Of a stretch of DNA of 14,390 nt, positions 1 through 7,800 are shown piece after piece. The DNA is from Flectobacillus sp. (GTDB taxonomy: Bacteria; Bacteroidota; Bacteroidia; Cytophagales; Spirosomataceae), in NCBI GenBank assembly GCA_029865665.1, contig JARXAV010000220.1, positions 1 through 14,390 on the forward strand, read 5' to 3'. The notes beneath the pieces are model-generated. The model saw only the letters and a list, made by a program, of their open reading frames with translations. It was not told the origin of the DNA and did not search any database. Position 1 is the stretch's first letter; the number at the start of each line of letters is the position of its first letter. Position numbers and translations under genes: made by a program.

Positions 1-456
1 AAAGATGCCGATGCTTTATTGATTGGGGAAGACATGGACAAAGTGGATTATGTCTTGGCAAAATGCTGTAATCCGATTGCAGGAGATGATGTATTTGGCT
101 TTGTAACCATTAATGAAGGCATCAAAATTCACAGAACTTCGTGTCCAAATGCTCCCGAATTACTCTCTCGTCATGGCGACCGTGTCCTCAAAGCTGTTTG
201 GGCAAGCAAGGCAGAGATGTCTTTTGTGGCTCATTTAGAGATTAAAGGTGTGGATAGAATCGGCTTAATGAGCGATTTGACGGCCATTATTTCGCAAGAA
301 TTAAAAGTAAATATTCAGGATTTAACAATCGGAGTGAAAGATGGCATTTTCGATGGTAAAATTTCTTTAGTCGTTCAAGGAACAGAACACCTAGAAACCC
401 TTGTTAGTTATTTAGAACGAGTGACTGGGGTTGTTGAGATTGTTCGAAGTAACTAA
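1..456 (+). CDS. relA/spoT: RelA/SpoT-family (p)ppGpp synthetase/hydrolase, C-terminal part (5' end outside window)
   Basis: The frame is open from the first base, so this is a truncated gene showing only its last 151 residues; the TTG at 19 is an internal Leu codon, not a start. These residues are the C-terminal regulatory region of long Rel enzymes, which make and degrade the alarmone (p)ppGpp in the cytoplasm and sense stalled ribosomes. The zinc-finger (CC) domain is seen as the pair C22-C23 followed by CNPIAGDDVFGFVT, then H44 and C48 in the IKIHRTSCPNA segment. An ACT/RRM domain follows from about residue 74 to 150 (GVDRIGLMSDLTAIIS). The catalytic HD hydrolase and synthetase domains would lie upstream, so I cannot tell whether the enzyme is bifunctional. 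Family assignment is very secure; the choice between RelA, SpoT and Rel is not decidable here, although most Bacteroidota carry a bifunctional type. Confidence 0.95.
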   Translation, partial: KDADALLIGEDMDKVDYVLAKCCNPIAGDDVFGFVTINEGIKIHRTSCPNAPELLSRHGDRVLKAVWASKAEMSFVAHLEIKGVDRIGLMSDLTAIISQELKVNIQDLTIGVKDGIFDGKISLVVQGTEHLETLVSYLERVTGVVEIVRSN

Positions 457-465
457 GCTATTACG

Positions 466-498
466 CTCTTAGAGAGTTTTCAATTTACTCTCTAAGAG
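466..498 (+). terminator. Perfect 12-bp inverted repeat after the rel gene
   Basis: CTCTTAGAGAGT at 466-477 and its exact complement at 487-498 enclose a 9-nt loop, starting 10 bp after the rel stop codon. It is well placed to end rel transcription. However, the 3' side continues TAAAAATATC rather than a run of T, so it is not a textbook intrinsic terminator. It could instead protect the mRNA 3' end. Confidence 0.5.
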
Positions 499-593
499 TA
501 AAAATATCACTGATATAAATCATTCCCTCGCTTTCACGAGATTATCTTTTGGAAGAACTCCACCTTTTTTTATCGTTCTCTTTAAATTTAGGT

Positions 594-601
594 TAAATTT
601 G
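594..601 (+). promoter_or_regulatory. Candidate Bacteroidota -7 box upstream of the Fur-family gene
   Basis: TAAATTTG matches the Bacteroidota -7 consensus TAnnTTTG exactly and lies about 90 bp before the fur start codon, in the 236-bp gap after rel. No TTG or TTTG is found at the expected distance upstream, so the call rests on the -7 box alone. The rest of the gap (about 500-590 and 602-692) shows no gene that I can support. Confidence 0.3.
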
Positions 602-692
602 TGTCACGAAAATAGATTTAGTCTAAACATAAGTTAGAAAGAGTCGTATTCTGGTCGCTTAATACAAGCAGTATAACTGAATTTCTGTAACA

Positions 693-1187
693 ATGCCATC
701 AAATGTAACGTTAGAATCCGTAAAGAAAATTTTTACGGCATATCTTGAAAATAAAGGACTTAGGAAAACACCAGAACGCTTTGCCATTTTGGAAGAAATA
801 TACACACGTGACGACCATTTTGATGTGGAAGAACTGTATATTTCGATGAAAAATAAAAAATATCAAGTTTCTCGTGCCACCGTGTACAATACACTGGATG
901 TCTTGGTTGAATGTGATTTAGTGGCCAAACACCAATTTGGACGTAACATTGCTCAGTACGAAAAATCGTATGGTCGTCGTCAACATGACCATTTGATTTG
1001 TACAGATTGCCATCATGTAACGGAGTTTTGTGACCCACGTGTACAAACTATTCAGTCGATGGTTGGAGAGATGTTACAATTTAATGTGATGCACCACTCC
1101 TTGATTTTTTATGGCTCATGTACCAAAACCGATTGTGAACATAAAAAAGCCATGCAACAACAAAACATCGTAGGAGGTACAAATTAG
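693..1187 (+). CDS. fur: Fur-family metal-responsive transcriptional repressor
   Basis: This 164-aa protein has the normal length of the family of cytoplasmic dimeric repressors that use a divalent metal as corepressor. Residues 10-85 form the winged-helix DNA-binding domain ([16 protein letters not shown]; recognition helix [13 protein letters not shown]). The C-terminal dimerisation/metal domain includes H98-D99-H100 next to two CxxC-type pairs, C103/C106 and C143/C148, which match the structural zinc site; H42 matches the inter-domain metal ligand. Both key metal sites therefore look intact. The sequence alone does not separate Fur (iron) from Zur or PerR, so the gene symbol is a family label. 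It sits 3' of rel and 5' of purA on the same strand, but a strong terminator separates it from purA. The start is the first ATG of the frame; no Shine-Dalgarno sequence is visible, as is usual in Bacteroidota. Confidence 0.92.
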   Translation: MPSNVTLESVKKIFTAYLENKGLRKTPERFAILEEIYTRDDHFDVEELYISMKNKKYQVSRATVYNTLDVLVECDLVAKHQFGRNIAQYEKSYGRRQHDHLICTDCHHVTEFCDPRVQTIQSMVGEMLQFNVMHHSLIFYGSCTKTDCEHKKAMQQQNIVGGTN

Positions 1188-1228
1188 GCCTCTTTTGCAG
1201 AAAGGTTCTCCAAAGAATTAAAAGAAAT

Positions 1229-1275
1229 CCCGTGTGTGTTTAAATTTCCAAAACACACACGGGGTTTTTGTTTTA
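1229..1275 (+). terminator. Intrinsic terminator of the Fur-family gene
   Basis: CCCGTGTGTGTTT (1229-1241) pairs perfectly over 13 bp with 1251-1263 around a 9-nt loop and is followed by GTTTTTGTTTT. This is a strong rho-independent terminator 41 bp after the fur stop, which separates fur from purA transcriptionally. Confidence 0.9.
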
Positions 1276-1283
1276 AGATTAGT

Positions 1284-1291
1284 TATCTTTG
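1284..1291 (+). promoter_or_regulatory. Candidate -7 box of the purA promoter
   Basis: TATCTTTG fits TAnnTTTG exactly and lies just after the fur terminator. The nearest TTTG upstream (1267-1270) is only 13 bp away, shorter than the usual spacing of about 18-21. If the box is used, transcription would start near 1297, giving a leader of about 80 nt that contains both hairpins described separately. Confidence 0.4.
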
Positions 1292-1307
1292 CCTTTCATT
1301 TTGTACG

Positions 1308-1361
1308 ACAGGCTTGATGCCTGTGTTTTTTTCGTAATACTAAATACAGGCTTATCCCTGT
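1308..1361 (+). promoter_or_regulatory. Two related small hairpins in the purA leader, possible attenuator
   Basis: Hairpin 1 is ACAGGC (1308-1313) / GCCTGT (1319-1324) with a 5-nt loop, followed directly by GTTTTTTT (1325-1332), so it resembles a small intrinsic terminator. Hairpin 2 is ACAGG (1346-1350) / CCTGT (1357-1361). The right arm of hairpin 1 is also complementary to ACAGGC at 1346-1351, so the two folds are mutually exclusive. This layout suits attenuation of purA, but the stems are short and no known riboswitch consensus is recognised. A protein operator with two copies of ACAGGCTT is the alternative. Confidence 0.35.
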
Positions 1362-1369
1362 GATACTAA

Positions 1370-2662
<1,293 letters not shown>

Positions 2663-2682
2663 TTTTAATAGATGAATTTGCT

Positions 2683-2721
2683 AAAAAAGGTTCGATAAGC
2701 TCAGGCTGTCGAACCTTTTTT
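2683..2721. terminator. Bidirectional terminator between purA and nudK
   Basis: AAAAAAGGTTCGA (2683-2695) pairs over 13 bp with 2709-2721. The 13-nt loop holds a 3-bp inner stem AGC/GCT closed by TCAG. Because the stem starts with a run of A and ends with a run of T, it works as an intrinsic terminator in both directions. It lies 20 bp after the purA stop and immediately after the nudK stop. The core TTCGATAAGCTCAGGCTG resembles a hairpin core that I recall as widespread in environmental bacteria. Confidence 0.9.
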
Positions 2722-2722
2722 A

Positions 2723-3301
2723 TTAGCCCATCAGTCCTGTTAGTTGCAAATGTTGGAGTAACATAATCGTTTTCCCATCTCTAATTTCTCCTATTTTCAT
2801 TTTGTGGATAGCTTCTGTAAACGGAATTTCTAATACCTCAATTTCTTCATCCTCAATACCTCCGCCTAAGCTTCGTTCTGTTTCGTTGGTATAGGCAGCA
2901 ATGAAAAAGTACAAAATCTCACTGACCGAACCAGGACTCATATAAGCTTCAAAAACCTTTTCCACATTGGCTATTTTGAAACCTGTTTCCTCTTCCGTTT
3001 CTCGTTTGATGGCTACTTCTGGATTATCAGAGTCAAGTAGTCCTGCACAAGCTTCAATCAGCATTCCAGAGGTGTTGCCATTCACGTAGGTCGGAATACG
3101 AAATTGTCTCGTCAGGATAACCCTTTTACTTTCCTGATTATACAATAAAATGGTTGCTCCATTGCCTCGGTCATACACCTCACGCATTTGTGTTTCTACG
3201 ATGCCATTTTTTCTGAAATAATCAAATGTGTAGCGTTTTAGTACGTACCAATTGTCAGAAAGTACTTTTTCTTCCTTAATTTCAATTCTCGGAGTTTTCA
3301 T
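2723..3301 (-). CDS. nudK: GDP-mannose pyrophosphatase NudK-type Nudix hydrolase
   Basis: This 192-aa protein is close to E. coli NudK (191 aa) over its whole length as I remember that sequence. Shared stretches are [16 protein letters not shown] (residues 40-55), [29 protein letters not shown] and GEIRDGKTI. The family hydrolyses GDP-mannose to GMP and mannose-1-phosphate, with weaker activity on other nucleotide sugars, in the cytoplasm. The Nudix box spans residues 87-108: it starts GLLDSDNPE and ends RETEEETGF. The metal-binding REx2EExG core is intact; the two extra residues between G87 and the first Glu are a feature of this subfamily, not a defect. The gene is convergent with purA and divergent from the DeoR-family repressor. 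The start codon directly abuts the 10-bp repeat array at 3302-3341, so repressor control of nudK is plausible but unproven. Confidence 0.92.
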   Translation of the reverse strand: MKTPRIEIKEEKVLSDNWYVLKRYTFDYFRKNGIVETQMREVYDRGNGATILLYNQESKRVILTRQFRIPTYVNGNTSGMLIEACAGLLDSDNPEVAIKRETEEETGFKIANVEKVFEAYMSPGSVSEILYFFIAAYTNETERSLGGGIEDEEIEVLEIPFTEAIHKMKIGEIRDGKTIMLLQHLQLTGLMG

Positions 3302-3341
3302 TTTGATTGAATATGATTATTTGTGATTATATTTGATTGAT
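3302..3341. promoter_or_regulatory. Four tandem 10-bp TnTGATT units in the nudK/deoR divergent gap, candidate operator
   Basis: The 40 bp divide into four consecutive 10-mers: TTTGATTGAA, TATGATTATT, TGTGATTATA, TTTGATTGAT. Each carries T-N-TGATT at the same place, so the cores recur at exactly one helical turn. Units 1 and 4 share TTTGATTGA; units 2 and 3 share TGATTAT. DeoR-family repressors often bind tandem direct repeats of about 10-11 bp, and a DeoR-type gene starts 22 bp to the right, so autoregulation plus control of nudK is the natural inference. Confidence 0.5.
3328..3335 (+). promoter_or_regulatory. Candidate -7 box of the DeoR-family gene promoter
   Basis: TATATTTG is an exact TAnnTTTG match, with a TTG at 3307-3309 placed 18 bp upstream, which is a good Bacteroidota promoter geometry. 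Both elements lie inside the 10-bp repeat array, so a protein bound there would block the polymerase. The expected leader is only about 20 nt. Confidence 0.45.
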
Positions 3342-3363
3342 TTTACAAAGGAACTAAAAAGCA

Positions 3364-4116
3364 ATGAATTTCCAACTTAGAAAGAAACTTATTTTACAAA
3401 CCCTCGATTTACAAGGCACGGTAGAGGTGAAAGAGTTTGCGGAGTTATTACAAACTTCGGAAATCACGGTGCGTCGTGACTTGGGAGTGTTAGCGGAAGA
3501 AGGTCTGCTTTTTCGGACACACGGAGGAGCCATGAAGTTAAGTCTTGCCCAAACGCCTGTTCATTTTACCAATAAAGCGGTGAGCAGAGCAGAGGAGAAA
3601 GACTATATTTGTCGCAAAGCAGCAGCGAATATCGAAGATGGCGAAACGATTTTTTTAGACTGTGGTAGTACGCTCGCAAGGTTGTGTCCGTACATTAAAC
3701 ATAAATATATCAAAGTGATTACCAATTCTTTACCCATTGTATATGAATTGATGGACACCAACGTGTCGATTAATTTGGTAGGAGGGGAGGTCGATATGCA
3801 ACGACAAGCAGTGCATGGAATGATTGCCTTAGAACATTTGGCTCGTTATCAGGCAGATAAAGCTTTTATCGGAGTAGATGGTGTATCGCTCGCAAAGGGC
3901 TTAACGGCAGCCAGCGAAAAAGAAGCAAGCATTGCTACCGCTATGGCAAGCCATGCAAAAGAAGTTTTTCTTCTATGCGATTCAAGTAAATTGGAGAAAG
4001 ATAATTATTTTCAATTTGCCCCCTTGAGTATGGTTACGACCCTCATTACAGATGCCCATATTTCCCCAGAATTGTTAGCGAGATACGAAGGCACCAACTT
4101 AAAGGTGATTTGTTGA
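3364..4116 (+). CDS. DeoR/GlpR-family transcriptional repressor
   Basis: The protein is 250 aa, the usual length. Residues 5-57 form the DeoR-type helix-turn-helix (LQTSEITVRRDLGVLAEEG, then the wing FRTHGGA). Residues about 76-235 are the DeoRC sugar-phosphate sensor domain, related to ribose-5-phosphate isomerase. It includes D99-CGST (effector-binding loop), ITNSLPIVYEL, LVGGEVDMQRQAVHG, FIGVDGVSLAKGLTAASEKEA and CDSSK (205-209). Such repressors usually respond to a phosphorylated sugar and control nearby sugar-utilisation genes. Here no sugar kinase or transporter is adjacent; the only partner across the promoter is nudK, a nucleotide-sugar hydrolase. The effector is therefore unknown. 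The start ATG is the first in frame and follows AAGGAACTAAAAAGCA. Confidence 0.92.
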   Translation: MNFQLRKKLILQTLDLQGTVEVKEFAELLQTSEITVRRDLGVLAEEGLLFRTHGGAMKLSLAQTPVHFTNKAVSRAEEKDYICRKAAANIEDGETIFLDCGSTLARLCPYIKHKYIKVITNSLPIVYELMDTNVSINLVGGEVDMQRQAVHGMIALEHLARYQADKAFIGVDGVSLAKGLTAASEKEASIATAMASHAKEVFLLCDSSKLEKDNYFQFAPLSMVTTLITDAHISPELLARYEGTNLKVIC

Positions 4117-4120
4117 AAGG

Positions 4121-4151
4121 TTGTGGCTTTAATGAATTGTTCCGATATTTG
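4121..4151 (+). promoter_or_regulatory. Weak promoter candidate for the psi-like gene
   Basis: TTG (4121-4123) is followed after 20 bp by GATATTTG (4144-4151), which is one base off the -7 consensus TAnnTTTG, 32 bp before the start of the next gene. The 67-bp gap after the DeoR-family gene shows no terminator, so read-through from that gene is equally possible. Confidence 0.25.
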
Positions 4152-4183
4152 TTCACGACATTTGTGCATAACCCTCCGTTGAT

Positions 4184-4729
4184 ATGACTGAAGCTGAAAA
4201 AATAGCCCTACAATATTTATTTGCAGAAAATACCTTATATCTGATTCCAGAGAAGAAAACCCTTGAGTCAGGTATCGAGGAGGAAGTAAAAGCGGAGGCT
4301 ATTTTACCTGTAAAAGAAGAGGTACAAAAGCCTATTATCGCTCCTCCCGTAGTGGTCGAAGAAGTGTTTGTTCCGCAGGTAAATCATCAGGTATTGATTT
4401 TGGTAGAACATTTAAGTGAAGCCGATAAAGACTTATTGACGAAAATTATAGCGGCGGTTAAGCTAGATTTAACCAAAGTGGAAGTGTTAGATTTAGCAAC
4501 GATAGGCAAGGCTAATTTACGTCCAGTTCTTTCCTCAAGAGCCGTGAAACAATTAGTGACCTTTGGCATTCCATTGTTCACCATTAATTTAGAAATTCCC
4601 CTGATTCCATATCAAGTCAGAACGATTCAAGGCGTTCATTTTTTATATGCCGATATTTTGAGTGAATTACAAAACGACGTTCCCAAGAAAAAAGCCCTTT
4701 GGGGTGCATTAAAACAAATGTTTGCGTAG
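4184..4729 (+). CDS. Putative DNA polymerase III psi (HolD)-like subunit
   Basis: This 181-aa protein has no signal peptide or membrane segment. Three parts are visible: a short N-terminal helical peptide (about 1-22, EAEKIALQYLFAENTLYLI), an acidic and proline-rich linker (about 27-65), and a globular alpha/beta domain (66-181). The last domain has the pattern of E. coli psi: a hydrophobic strand (HQVLILVEHLS), a helix (DLLTKIIAAVKLDL), VEVLDL, then TFG, and the ending DILSELQNDVPKKKALWGALKQMF, where psi has an equivalent ending with LxxLxxNxxxxxALW. In E. coli the N-terminal peptide of psi binds the clamp loader and the domain binds chi, so the layout also fits. Identity by eye is low, so this is an inference; a related Rossmann-like fold is possible. 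The stop codon TAG lies within the first unit of the palindromic cluster. Confidence 0.5.
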   Translation: MTEAEKIALQYLFAENTLYLIPEKKTLESGIEEEVKAEAILPVKEEVQKPIIAPPVVVEEVFVPQVNHQVLILVEHLSEADKDLLTKIIAAVKLDLTKVEVLDLATIGKANLRPVLSSRAVKQLVTFGIPLFTINLEIPLIPYQVRTIQGVHFLYADILSELQNDVPKKKALWGALKQMFA

Positions 4730-4856
4730 GGGTTGACCTACGTGTCAACCCCGAATATTCATGTGTCAACCCTATCGTTTATCGGTGGGTTGACACGCAG
4801 GTCAACCCCAACGACACCCACCTAATATTGGGTTGACACGCAGGTCAACCCCTACG
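4725..4856. repeat. Cluster of GGGTTGAC/GTCAACCC palindromic units, REPIN- or MITE-like
   Basis: There are three complete hairpin units: arms 4729-4737/4744-4752, 4787-4794/4801-4808 and 4830-4837/4844-4851, each with a 6-nt loop. A half unit lies at 4763-4772, which pairs with 4787-4796. Units 2 and 3 are direct copies 43 bp apart, identical over 23 bp. Unit 1 (4725-4751) is an inverted copy of unit 3 (4830-4856) with 26 of 27 bases matching, so the outermost copies form terminal inverted repeats around 78 bp. The cluster lies between two convergent genes and could serve as a terminator for both, although there are no T runs. No target-site duplication is evident. Confidence 0.85.
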
Positions 4857-4857
4857 A

Positions 4858-7800
4858 CTAATTTCCAACCTTTAGTAAGGTATTATTCTGTAAATCTAAA
4901 ACTCCATTATTCATATAAGTAATAGATTTTGCAAAAATATTTCCTGTAGAAGTTGTAATGCTATGTTTGATAATTACATCATCCGTGAAAGTAGGGACTC
5001 TTCCGCAAGACCACGTGCTAGTGTCGCTCCAATTTCCAGATTTTACCGACTCAAATATTGAACAACAGCTGTTTGTAATTGTAATCGGAATCGTTGGACA
5101 TTGTGGAGTGCTATATTTAATTAAGTAATTTTCGTAAGTTAGCCATCCTTTATTTTCAGAAGAAAATGATAATGTATAATAAGCATAGCTTGGTAAAGTC
5201 ATGTACTGCCATGTGTTTCCACCGTCTGTAGTTTTTAATAAGAAACCTTCAATCGTTGGAGTGGCATATTTAAAGCCTGTTACATAGCCTACTTGTGCAT
5301 TTACAAATTCAATATCTCTAAATTCTGCATTCGTTCCTGATAAAGGTGTACTAGCAGGTTGCCAAGATGTGCCACCATCGCTTGTTTTTAATAGGGTGCC
5401 ATTATTTCCTGAAATAAAACCCGTTTGATTTGTCGTGAAAGCAATATCACTTAATGAGGTTGCACTAAATGAATTTAGTGCTTTCCTTTGGTAACTTATT
5501 CCATTATCTGTTGATATTGCTGCAAATGAGGATGAATAAACTGCTCCAACAATACCAATGGTGGAACTATTAGGAACAAAAGCAGCACTCAGAATGGTAG
5601 CATAATTTGAGCCAGCAAACTGATTATTAAGAGACCAAGAAGCTCCACCATCGGATGTCGTATAAATTAGTCCAAAGTCTCCTACAATTATACCATTGGT
5701 CACATCTTTAAAAGAAATCTTCTTGAAAGAACCAACAGCATTTACGGCAACAGGAGTCCATGTATTGCCTCCATCGATAGACTTGATACAGAACTGATTC
5801 CCATTGTCTCCTACTGCCCATACGATAGAAGATGTAACAAATTGAATACTGGTTATTGTTCCGGTGTTGTTATATACTTGAGTCCAAGTAGTACCGCCAT
5901 TCGTTGTTTTAAATACACCAAATATACTACCTACAAGTCCAATATTATCATTGAGAAATGAAGTGGTGTAAATGGAATTGTTAGTAGAAACTTGAGGAGT
6001 TGTTTGTATTAAATAACTTGTGAAATCATATTTCCCAGCAGTACTGGCAGTGTAGCTATTTCCTGTTGCTCCTTGAATATTAATTCCATCTTTTCGCCAC
6101 TGCACTTGATTATTGGCTGAAATGTTGGTTGCACTTAGTAAACTTGTCTGTCCACATTGTAGGTTAGTACTAGAAGCACTAATAGCAGGTGAGTTAATGG
6201 TTGCTAATGTATATTGTTGGACATAATTACAGCCACCTACGCTACAGGTAACAGAATAGGTAGTATTAGTTACAGGAGCAACTTGTATGCTGTTTCCACT
6301 CTGGTTGTTAGACCATACAGGTACGATAGGGCAACCAGTTGCAGTTAAAGTAGCTGTATCTCCAGTACATAGAGGTGTTTTATTGGAACTAATAGTAAAA
6401 CCAGCAAGCGTATTGTTGATAGTTAATATGGTGGCGGAGCTACTATCACTTGTACAGCCACTTTGAATACAAACGGCTTTGTATGAAGTTGTTACAGTCG
6501 GTGAAACAGTTATAATTGCACCACTAAGTCCGCCAGTCCAAGCATAAGTGCCTCCTACACAGCCAGATGCCACTATGGATACATTTTGACCTGAACAGAC
6601 AGTTTGGCTTGTAGTGGTGATAAAAGGGGGATTAATACGTTGAAGTACAGTGATCACTAATCCGCTACTACTATCGCTTACACAACTACTATTTAAACTA
6701 CAAACTACTTTGTATGTTTTTGTTGTTGAAGGACTTACTGTTATACTTGCACCTGTGTACCCATCCGTCCACTTATATGTTCCTGAAGAACAACCAGATG
6801 CCGAAAGTGTTGTGCTAGAACGAGGGCAAATGCTAGTAGCTGAAGTGATAATTGTCGGGGATACTGGTTTGGGGATTACGGTAACTGTCGCAGTTAAACT
6901 ACTGTCGCCGTAGCAAGTGCCTGATTTACAGATAACTTTATAATTAGTATTCGTAGTGGGGGCAACCGTTATGGTCGCACCAATTAGTCCAATAGACCAA
7001 ATGTAACTTCCACTTGTGCAACCAGAAGCTGTAAGAGTGGCACTAGCCCCCGAACAGATAGTCGAATTAGAGATACTGATGGTAGGTTTGTTTGGCTTTG
7101 GATTGACAGTGACTATTACTGCGAGACTACTATCACTAGCACAGCCGTTCTGGATACAAACGGTTTTGTATGATTTAGTTACAGAAGGTGAAACACTTAC
7201 AGTATTACCTGTAAGTCCACCTGTCCACGCATAAGTTCCTCCTGTACAGCCAGACGCAGTCAATGACAAGCTAAGTCCTCCACAAATGGTTGAGTTGGGC
7301 GTTGTGATACTAGGAGCAACGGGCTTGGATACTATCGTAACAACAAAGGCATTACTACTATCACCTGTACAAGGTGTTGCAAAACAAGCAACTCTATAAG
7401 ATTTGGTAGCTGTTGGACTAACAACTATACTCGAACCAGTTTGCCCATCACTCCAAACATAGTTATTATTAGCACATCCTGTTGCTGCTAAAGTCATGCT
7501 GTTTGCATAACATAAATTACCACTTTGATTCGTAATACTTGGAATCGTTGTTATCAGAGCGTTGATGGTCAATGTTAGGGTATTTACACTAATAAGCTGA
7601 TTTTGCCCGTCATTAAAAATAGCCCTGATTTTATAATTTCCTCCCAAAGTGGCTTGTGGAATACTACAAACAATACTCGTATTTGTTCCTGTGCCAATTT
7701 GCGTGGGATTATTAAAACTACCAGTAACATCTGACAGTTGAATAATTATAGGAGTCGCATTGGTTGGGCTGATGTTATTGGTAATAACAGTCGCTGTGAT

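Noticed and set aside
19..456. TTG at 19 as a start for a free-standing ACT-domain protein
   Set aside because: The frame is open to base 1 and residues before it (KDADAL) continue the Rel sequence; this is a gene cut by the window edge.
2709..2995. Apparent missing Glu in the Nudix box of nudK
   Set aside because: The two-residue longer spacing is also found in E. coli NudK as I recall it, and the catalytic REx2EExG core is intact.
4725..4856. CRISPR-like look of repeated palindromic units
   Set aside because: Only three units in mixed orientation with spacers of unequal length (35 and 21 bp between palindromes), and no cas gene; it fits REP/REPIN-type repeats.
6650..7234. Two open frames of 72 and 87 codons on the plus strand inside the giant gene
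   Set aside because: They are antisense to the Ig-like repeats, and their openness and mutual similarity follow from the repeated sequence of the real gene.
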